DNA from: Dromiciops gliroides
Taxonomy: Eukaryota > Chordata > Mammalia > Microbiotheria > Microbiotheriidae
Reading direction: 5' to 3'
DNA length: 64,000 nt
Assembly (NCBI RefSeq): GCF_019393635.1
Contig: NC_057861.1
Coordinates: 539,074,211-539,138,210, forward strand
In this document: one piece after another, positions 56,808 through 64,000 of the stretch
Layout of the letters: each line of letters opens with the position of its first letter
How positions within the stretch are numbered: the stretch's first letter is position 1
Made by a program: the position numbers and the translations under genes
Notes under the pieces: model-generated
The model's input: only the letters and a program-made list of their open reading frames with translations
Told to the model about the DNA's origin: nothing
Database searches by the model: none

Positions 56808-57919
56808 TTATTGGACTACCTGAAAGCCATGATAAAAAAGAGCCTAGATAGCATATTAAAGGAAATAATCAAGAAGCACTGCCCTGATATCCTAGAACCA
56901 GAGGATAAAATGGTAATTCAAAGAATCGACCAATCACCTCCTGAAAGAGATCCCAAAATGAAAACTCCAAGGAATATTGTAGGCAAATTTCAGAATCAAC
57001 AGGTGAAACAGAAAATGCTGCAAGCAGCCAGAAAACAAATGAACAAAAAACAATTTAAATATCATGAAGCCATAGTCAGGATTATGTAGCACCTGGCAGC
57101 TTCAACATTAAACGATGAGAGGGCTTGGAATATGATATTCTAGAAGATAAGGAGCTTGGATTGCAACTAAGGATCAACTACTCAGCAAAACTGACCATTA
57201 TCTTTGAGGGGAAAAGATGGGCATTTAATGAAATAGGGGATATTCAAACATTCCTGATGAAAAGACCAGAACTGAACAGAAAATTTGATCTTCTAATATG
57301 ACTCTAGAAAAGTATAAAAAAGTAAACAGAAAAAAAAATAAATAAGACATGTCATTCAATAAGGTTAAACTATTTATATCCCTATGTAGGAAGATAATAT
57401 TTGTAACTCTGGAGAACTGTATTTCTATTAAAGCAGATAGAAGGAATATACATAGTCAGAAGGTGTGGGTATAAGTTGATGATGATGTGATGGTATAAAA
57501 ACATTAAGGGGTGAATAAAAGATTATACTGGGAGAAGACAAAAGGGGAAGCAGAATAGGGTAAATTACATCACATGAAGAGGCACAAAATTCTTATTACA
57601 ATAGGAGGAAAGAAGGGAGGACTGAGCATTGTTTCCACCTTACTCTCATCAGATATGGCTCAAAGAGGGAATGACATACGCACTCATTTGAATAAAGAAA
57701 GTTACCTTACCCTATAGGGAAGTAGAAAGATAAGCAGAAAAAAGGTGGCACTAATAGAAGGGAGGGCAGATGTAGGAGAGGAAAGGGGAACAAAAGGGAG
57801 GGGGTCTGATAAAAGGGATGGTATATTGAAGGAAGCAGTGGTCAGAAGCAAAACCCTGGAGAGGAGAAATATGGTGAAAGGAGAAATGAGTATAAACAAG
57901 GGTTAAAATAGGGTGGAGG

Positions 57920-58470
57920 GAAATATACAGTTAGTAATCATTTCTGTGAATGTGAATGGCATGAACTCTCCCATAAAACAGAAGACAATAGCAAAGTGGA
58001 TTAAAAAACAGTATCCTACAATGTGTTGTTTACAAGAAACGTCTGAAACAGAGAGATACACACAGAATAAAGGTAAAGGCCTGGAAGAGAATATATTATG
58101 CTTCAGCTGAAGTAAAAAAAAAAAAAAAAGCAGAGGTAGTAATCCTAATCTTAGATAAACCAAACGCAAAAATAGGTCTAATGCAAAGAAATAAGAAATG
58201 AAACTACATCTTACTAAAAGGCTCCATGGATAATGAAGTAATTTAAATACTAAACATACATGCACCAAGTGGTATAGCTTCCAAATTCTTAGTGGAGAAG
58301 TTGAGTTATAAGAGGAAATAGACAGCAAAACTATACTAGTGGAGGACCTCAATCTCACTCTAGCAGAACTAGATAAATCTAACCACAAAATAAACAAGAA
58401 GGAAGTTAAGGAAATGAAAACAATTTTAGAAAGGTGAGATATGATAGACATCTGCAGAAAATTGAATGGG
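57920..58470 (+). pseudogene. L1 ORF2 endonuclease N-terminal fragment
   Basis: 'VIISVNVNGMNSPIKQ' holds the conserved N-G-x-N-S start of the APE-type endonuclease, and 'WIKKQYPTMCCLQETSETER' the metal-binding Glu of the QET motif (the usual His after it is Ser). Later 'VEDLNLTLAELDKSNHK' corresponds to the GDFN block with changes, and 'MIDICRKLNG' to 'LIDIYRTLHP'. Stops and a frameshift run through it. It ends before the SDH catalytic site. Confidence 0.85.
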
Positions 58471-58479
58471 GATAGAAAG

Positions 58480-58620
58480 GAATAGATAGAAAGGATACAA
58501 AGGGCTTTTAGATATTTTAGGGTTAGTGTGGAGTCAATAAGACCAGTTAGGTGGCTATAGAAGTAGTTCAAGAAAAGATAGTAAGAGCCTGTTGTAGGTA
58601 ACAGGGAATGGAAAGAAGGA
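58480..58620 (+). repeat. Old therian interspersed repeat fragment
   Basis: 'agaccagttaggtggctata' and 'gtagttcaagaaaagatagt' match a later part of the old family seen at 34.6 kb, as I recall it. Confidence 0.4.
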
Positions 58621-58621
58621 T

Positions 58622-58868
58622 AAGATAAGTGGCACAGTGGGAAGAGTGCTGGGCCTGCATTCAGGAAGACCTGAGTTCAAATCTGCCTATAGATGTTGTG
58701 TGTCTCTAAACAAGTAATTTAACCTTTATCTCCCTCAGTTTCTTCATCTGTAAAATGGAGATCATAATAGTCTGTACTTCAAAAAGTTGTTTTGACGATA
58801 ACATGAGATCATATTTGCAAAACACAGCACAGTACCTGGCACATAGTAGGTCCTTAATAAGTGCTTGT
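58622..58868 (+). repeat. MIR/THER1-type SINE with L2-like end
   Basis: 'cctgagttcaaatctgccta', 'cctcagtttcttcatctgta' and 'gtacctggcacatagtaggt', in full order from 5' half to 3' terminus. Confidence 0.8.
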
Positions 58869-58869
58869 T

Positions 58870-59822
58870 CCAGGCAGTTTTCTGATGAAGAAATCAAAGC
58901 TATCTATTCCCATATGAAAAATGCTCTAAATCACTATTGATTAGAGATATGCAAATTAAAACGACTCTTAGGTACCACCTGACACCTATCAGATTGGCTA
59001 ATATTACAAAAAAGGAAAACAATAAATGTTGGAGAAGCTGTGTAAAAATTGGAACACTAATGCATTGTTGGTGGAGCTGTGAACTGATCCAACCATTCTG
59101 GAGAGCAATTTGGAATTATTCCCAAAGGGCTATAAAGTTGTACATACCCTTTGACCCAGCAATACCATTTTTGGGTCTTTTTCCCAAAGAGATCATGGAA
59201 AAGGGAAAATATTTATAGCTTCTCTTTTTGTGGTGGCAAGGAATTGGAAGTTGAGGGGATGCCCATCAATTGGGGAATGGCTGGACAAGTTGTGGTATAT
59301 GAATGTAATGGAATACTATTGTGCTGTAAGAAAGGATGAGCAGGAGGAGTTCAGAGAAACCTGGAGGGACTTGCATGGACTGATGCTGAGTGAGATGAGC
59401 AGAACCAGGAGAACATTGTGCACAGTATCTTCAACATTGTGTGTTGATCAACTGTGATGGACTAGATTCTTCTCACCAATGCAATGGTACAAGAAAGTTC
59501 CAAAGGACTCATGATGGAAAAGGCTCTCCAAATCCAGAAAAAAAGGAACTGTGGAATATGGACGCTGATATTGGACCATACTATTTCTTTTGTTTTTGGT
59601 GCTGTTGTTTTTCTTTTTTGAGGTTTTTCCTTTTTGCTCTGATTCTTCTCGTATAACATGACAAATACAGAAACATGTTTAATGTTATTTTATATATATA
59701 TATATATATGTATAACCTACATCAGATTACCTGCTGTCTAGGGGAGGGAGAGGAGGGAGGGAGAAAAATTTAAAATTGGAAATCTTATCTAAACGAATGT
59801 TGAAAGCTAAAATTAAAAAAAA
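58870..59822 (+). mobile_element. 5'-truncated L1 (ORF2 end plus 3' UTR)
   Basis: Starts in ORF2 at 'caggcagttttctgatgaag', at the very end of the MIR. The protein blocks are 'RQFSDEEIKAIYSHMKNA', 'TTLRYHLTPIRLANITKK', 'LMHCWWSCELIQPFW' and 'LWYMNVMEYYCAVRKDEQ', with frame changes and about 15 codons lost near 59200. The ORF2 end 'EMSRTRRTLCTVSS' is intact. The 3' UTR matches 6340-6700 and ends A-rich near 59822. Confidence 0.88.
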
Positions 59823-59954
59823 TTGCAAAAAAAAACCCCAAACCAAAAAAAAGATGAAGGGGCTAGACACAATAGCCTTCAAAGTATTTTTCAGATCAAC
59901 ATTCATAATCATATTATCACAGAGGAGAAGGTGGTGGTTCTTAGATATTCCTCA

Positions 59955-60005
59955 AAAAAGAATTACACTCTTGCACACATACACACATACACACGCACAC
60001 ACAAA
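59955..60005. repeat. CA/CATA microsatellite
   Basis: Short run of CACA and CATA units. Confidence 0.8.
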
Positions 60006-60289
60006 GTGCTTGTTCCCTTCCTTGCTCTCTTTTATAAGGATAGATTACAGAACTAGAGCACTAGATACTGGATGCAATGGACAAAGGAAAAGTAATAACT
60101 TTGAACTGAGTTGTTTAAAGAACCTAACGAATAATGGTGTCATTGGCAGAAATAAGAGAATTAAAAAGGAGAGTAAGTTTTGGAAAGCTGATGGCGACTT
60201 CGGTTTTAGAAAAATATTGAGGTTACAGCCAGATAATAAAGTGGCTCTAGCTCATATAGGCACCTGGTGCAAATTGAAAAAGTATTTCC

Positions 60290-60440
60290 CTCTGATACAC
60301 ACACACATATACATGTACATCTGTATGTACATGTATATATATAGACACACAGACAGATATATACATATATATGTATATATCTGTGTGTGTCTATGTATAT
60401 ATACACATATAGAGAGAGTTATGTCTATATCTCTATATAA
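60290..60440. repeat. Mixed AT/GT/CA microsatellite
   Basis: Degenerate TATA, ACAC and TGTG units. The open frames on both strands across it are artefacts. Confidence 0.9.
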
Positions 60441-60509
60441 TCTTAAACACAACTTTGTTCTATGACTTAGTAAATTTGGGTATCAGTTAATCAGTTGAAT
60501 GAGTGCCAC

Positions 60510-60770
60510 ATTATTAAATTAATAATAATAATAATTTTATAGTGTTTTGATGTTAATAAAGCACTTTCCTCACAACAAATCTTTATTAGAAGGTTATAGG
60601 TAGTAGGCACTATCATAGTATAGATGTTGTCATCTTAAATGAAGTTCAGAGAAATGAAATGATTTGTTCTAACTCATATAGCAAGTTAAGTGGCATATCT
60701 GGAATTATGAACTCAGATCTCCTTACTTCAAAGCCAATGATCTTTCCACTATACTGCACTAAAATCAATT
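60510..60770 (-). repeat. MIR3/THER2-like SINE
   Basis: 'aataaagcactttcctcaca' and 'cttaaatgaagttcagagaa', then 'cagatctccttacttcaaag' and 'ctttccactatactgcac'. Very diverged. Confidence 0.6.
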
Positions 60771-60839
60771 GTTTTCTTTTTATCCAAGGGTTTGAGGTCA
60801 GCATTAGTCAATTAATGTTGAGAACATATCTTTTATATT

Positions 60840-61330
60840 AGCCAGTTTGGAACTTTTAATATACGTGACAAATCCTACCCTATGGATAGAAGAGGCAGAA
60901 CATGAAAACAGAATGAGAAGTTGGACACCATAAAGCTAGGAATGTAGTAAAATTTAAGCTGGGCAATGTGTTAACAACCTGATCATGACTCAAGATCCTA
61001 GAAACACACATGGGGTATGATCAGGGCAAAGCACTGTTAGAAACCATATAGCAAAAGTTGGGACATTTACAGATTATGGAGGACTTCCTTGGCAGGGAGT
61101 TGGTTAGAAATCAGGCAGGCAAATGAGATTTAAGATGACCTAAGCAGTATGTGGTGAGTAGTCAGAAAGTCTATTGTATATGGATGATCTAAAGGGTATA
61201 TAAAGGAATATATAGGAGAAGAAATGCACCAGACTTAGATTCTGGAACAAATAAAACCAATGACTGTAGTAGGTAAGAAACTTCTTACTATATTCTTCCT
61301 ATTGGAATTTGAGTCCATACTAGTTTGACT
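60840..61330 (+). other. Possible LTR fossil (weak)
   Basis: A TATA-like 'ggtatataaagg' (near 61195) and 'caaataaaaccaatg' (near 61248) are spaced as in an LTR, but no clear TG...CA ends are visible. Could be chance in AT-rich DNA. Confidence 0.25.
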
Positions 61331-64000
61331 TTCCTAGAGCCTGTATTTAGAGGATAAGGTGTGGCTGCATTGGCCTATGGAGGCAATATGTAAGAACAAA
61401 ATAAAACTAAACTCCAAAGAGAAACATATATAAGTATAACCAGAAACCAACCTATTTGTCATCACTTGAATTGATCTGAAAATTGGTAAACAAACCTACC
61501 AACTATAGATAATAGATTGATTTAGGCTATTTAAAATATTCTATAGCTTTTACTACTATTTCTCTTCCTCTTCTTCCTTCTATTATTACTCTAGTTTCAG
61601 TTCCACCATCTCACTATATCTGTGATCTTATTAGTGTGTACATTCCTTCCAATACTCTTTTTTTTGGGGTGGGGGGTCTTCCAATATTATTAATCAGCTC
61701 GATGCATGCCCAACCTATGTGACTCATATATGCTCTCATGACCTTACCTAAGGAGATCTACATGGTTTTCCTCTTATTTTCTAAAATTTGCAAAGATACC
61801 AATGAGGACAGAACCTTAACTGGAGATCCTTTTGCCTAGAGGAAATTTAGTTGAAGGAGAGTTAGCAAAGGGGGCAATAAACCTTTGCTAGCAGGTTCAG
61901 AAAGACATTTCAAGCACAGCTATCTAGATGAGGCAAATGACTGATTTGGAAAAAAAATCTAGGGGTTCTACAAAAATAACTTCATTTAGCTTATAAATAT
62001 ACATGAATTAAATGCAGAGCGAGGGTATACATTTAGTAGTCCTGGTTCTGGCTCTGTTGAGTGATGACTGGTTCACTAGAGCTCTTTTCCCTCCCTTTTT
62101 TCCCATTGAAGAAGAGACTCACAATGGCGACTGGTGGCTGGTATCTGATATGGATGAACATTTGTAGGAAGTGGGAAGAGTCACTCTACTTCTTGTCCTG
62201 AACCATTTTTCAGTGCTGAAGGATTACCAGATTTCATGTTACCGTTTTCAAAGCTTTCAGCTATGAATGAAACAAAGAAACGGTTGTGTTCTAGTTGCCT
62301 TCATGGTAGATAAGTTTCTGTCTACCAGCATCTCATGACATCCCAAGATTTATTCTGGGTTATGCTGATATATGTTAAATAACTCGTTCACTAAAAAATA
62401 AAATGTACTGGGGCACTTTTAAATTTAATCTCCATTATTAACATTTCTCCATCACTTTCTAAAACTCTAGACAATCAACAGAAAAACAGATCAGGCCTTT
62501 AATTAATTTAATTATTGATTAATTTTTAATTTAATTGGCATTTTATTCATTGATTTAATTATTTCATATTCTTTTCAGTTTCAGAGATATAAATGGTCAC
62601 AATGAAAATTTAACGATTGACTGGTTTGAGCTGGCTCCAACACACTTATGCTTATAATCCTGACTATTCTATAGGCTAGGGGCTTCTCCTCTGTAATTCT
62701 TAACACTCAACAGCCTAGGAACTTCTCCCTTGAAATCCTAGATGTTTCCTTGACTCTGCTTTCTCCTTTGCTATGTACATAGGCTAGGCTATACACTACC
62801 ACAGTGTCCTAGATTCACTTGTACTCCAGAGAATCTTGTCTATGCCTTTGCAGCACAACTGATAGTCCTCAATTTCCCAAACCCTAGAGAGATGTGGAGG
62901 GGGAAATGTCAGTGATGGAAAATATTGAACAGGTACACCAGAGAAAGGGGCACCATAGTGATAGAACCCTGGAAATGGAGACCCAGAGTTAATCAAGTGA
63001 TCAGGGGAAAAGCCAGACAACAATTTGAGGGAGGAAGTATATCCCTCCCCCTAGGCCAGCAACTTTGGCAAAGCCTTTATTGCCTCATCCAGTTACTACT
63101 CTGAATGGGTTATGGGCCATTTTTAAGTTTCCCCAATAATAATAACAATGATACCTAGTAAGTTCAATAACAAACTAACAGAAGTCTCATTGTCTTTTTT
63201 AACTTAATAGTTTCATTTTCATTTGTAATTGTTAGTTCCATAAATGTTGGCTTAAAAAATAGCTTTCTTTAGCACCAGTGGCTGCAATTAGATCTAACAG
63301 TGAAGGTTTTCCCTACATGAGGAAAGGTCATAGCTGTCCTAGTTATTTGCTGATGGGTTTTGTCCATTAAAAACAGGGGCCATGCCTGTTTCTCACTTAC
63401 TCTAACAGAGGTCACTGAAGTAAATAGATTTCTACAGCTATAAATACTGGGATGTTATAGTCAGCTGTAAATAATATTTATGAATGGGCATCACTGCTGC
63501 TTAACTGATTTTTGCAAGGTGCCACACTCTTCCTGCCACAGAGAGGAGGCATTTGCTGGTGTAGGAATCAATACCTCTCCATGATCAAGTGCTTTCACTA
63601 TGAAAAAAAGGCTTTTAGTCGTGTTAGGGAAGCCGTCGATAAATAGTAACCGGCCTTTCAAAACTACTTTTTTTTTTTACCCAAGTCACTTGAAAAAATG
63701 AATCTATAATCTTTGATCATCCTACTTGACAGTATGTGAACAGGGACAGAGGGCTGTTTTTTTTAATACAGTCTATCTTGCTGCTGCATTTAATCTGACA
63801 ATCGTGCTGTTCATTTGAATGGAATTGAGGTAGGCTCTGGAAAGAGTGTGGTTGTCCAGGAATCTATAATAATGGTTCTCCTAATGCTGGTGGGCTGGTC
63901 AGGTGAGGTCAGGCCAGTTTGGAAAAGCTGAGGGGAGTGTAGAGGCAATTATCAGTTCCCCTTGTTTATGCCTCAGAGCAAAATAATGATTATGACAGAG
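61331..64000. other. Unique DNA, nothing recognised
   Basis: Nearly free of recognised repeats, apart from short G-runs (61660-61680) and an AT-rich ATTAATT stretch (62500-62560). The part after about 63150 has mixed composition that could be conserved non-coding sequence. Open frames are short and featureless. Confidence 0.45.

Larger units (their letters stand above)
55855..57300 (+). pseudogene. L1 ORF1 remnant
   Basis: The N-terminus reads, in mixed frames, 'HSEEDNIVKMPTCEDVKGKI' and 'NWSQDQKAF', like the copy at 36944. The coiled coil is about 56310-56510 ('NSLKNAIGQMGKKSPEEINS', repeated IGQM/K heptads). The C-terminal domain is about 56810-57290 ('RNIVGKFQNQQVKQKMLQAA'). Stops and frame changes make it non-functional. 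In intact L1 this protein forms trimers and coats the element's RNA. Confidence 0.8.
55245..58475 (+). mobile_element. L1 5' part: 5' UTR, ORF1, spacer, start of ORF2
   Basis: The 5' UTR-like start 'cagagccaggatggcaaaga' at 55260 is followed by a GC-richer UTR, an ORF1 with N-terminus, coiled coil and C-terminal domain (about 55855-57300), a purine-rich inter-ORF spacer (57300-57920) and the ORF2 endonuclease start (57920-58470). Two WSINE insertions (56008-56240, 56642-56807) interrupt ORF1. It ends without RT domain or 3' UTR, which is unusual because L1 copies normally lose the 5' end. Confidence 0.8.

Noticed and set aside
57903-58571. 222-codon open frame on the minus strand
   Set aside because: It is antisense to the L1 endonuclease fragment and its flank; the Leu/Ser/Phe-rich peptide has no domain and the sense strand explains the sequence.
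59776-60465. 229-codon open frame on the plus strand
   Set aside because: It starts in the A-rich L1 tail and ends in an ACAC/TATA microsatellite; the His-Thr and Tyr-Ile runs are repeat artefacts.
60840-61330. LTR call for the TATA/poly-A pair
   Set aside because: No TG...CA ends or TSD could be found, so it is kept only as a low-confidence note.

Overview
The window is non-coding DNA from a mammal, almost certainly a marsupial and probably an Australian one. The main evidence is the set of about 20 short tRNA-derived SINEs of the WSINE1 type (sense strand begins gggcagctaggtggcacagt and ends in an A-rich tail). There are also about ten MAR1-type SINEs carrying a BovB/RTE-like tail, L1 3' ends with marsupial-style UTRs, ORF2-less L1 relatives (HAL1), L2 and MIR relics, and a hAT-type MITE. 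Base composition is AT-rich and CpG-poor. I found no host protein-coding exon and no functional RNA gene. Every open frame I examined is a piece of a transposon, runs through a microsatellite, or has no recognisable content. The window fits an intergenic or intronic 'gene desert'. Family names are from memory of consensus sequences, not from a search.

Layout. 1-2.2 kb: unique DNA. 2.2-8.1 kb: a WSINE, an ATCT microsatellite, an LTR fossil, then a HAL1 element (4225-7466) with a WSINE and a 5'-truncated L1 inside it, each with its own target-site duplication (TSD). 8.7-12.4 kb: dense SINEs. 12.5-19.2 kb: LTR fossils, old repeats and an L2 ORF2 remnant. 20-21.4 kb: an old minus-strand L1 and two WSINEs. 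22-24.9 kb: an L2 copy invaded by MAR1 elements, a long (AT)n tract and an unidentified GC/CpG-rich insertion of about 690 bp. 25-27.9 kb: mostly unique. 28-31.6 kb: an old L1, an RTE reverse-transcriptase fragment and an LTR fossil. 32-34 kb: L1 3' end, LTR fossil, hAT MITE. 35.3-39.8 kb: a WSINE, a U6 snRNA copy fused to L1 ORF2 sequence, and a HAL1 copy with a twin-priming inversion. 40-55 kb: L2, MIR, MAR1, LTR fossils and microsatellites. 55.2-59.8 kb: an L1 with ORF1, inter-ORF spacer and the start of the ORF2 endonuclease, then an L1 3' end. 60-64 kb: microsatellite, one MIR3-like copy, then mostly unique DNA.

How the parts work together. The elements form a record of LINE-driven retroposition. 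L1 supplied the enzyme for WSINEs, HAL1 and the U6 chimera (A-tails, 7-17 bp TSDs), and RTE probably moved MAR1. The observations most worth following are: (1) the CpG-rich insertion at 23525-24215, flanked by a perfect 16-bp TSD and ending on the minus strand in a CTA-type triplet repeat rather than poly-A; (2) the U6-L1 chimera; (3) a decayed WSINE segment shared by two HAL1 copies, so that a mobile LINE relative seems to have carried a SINE as cargo; (4) a WSINE inside HAL1 with a strong excess of A-to-G changes, suggesting adenosine deamination.
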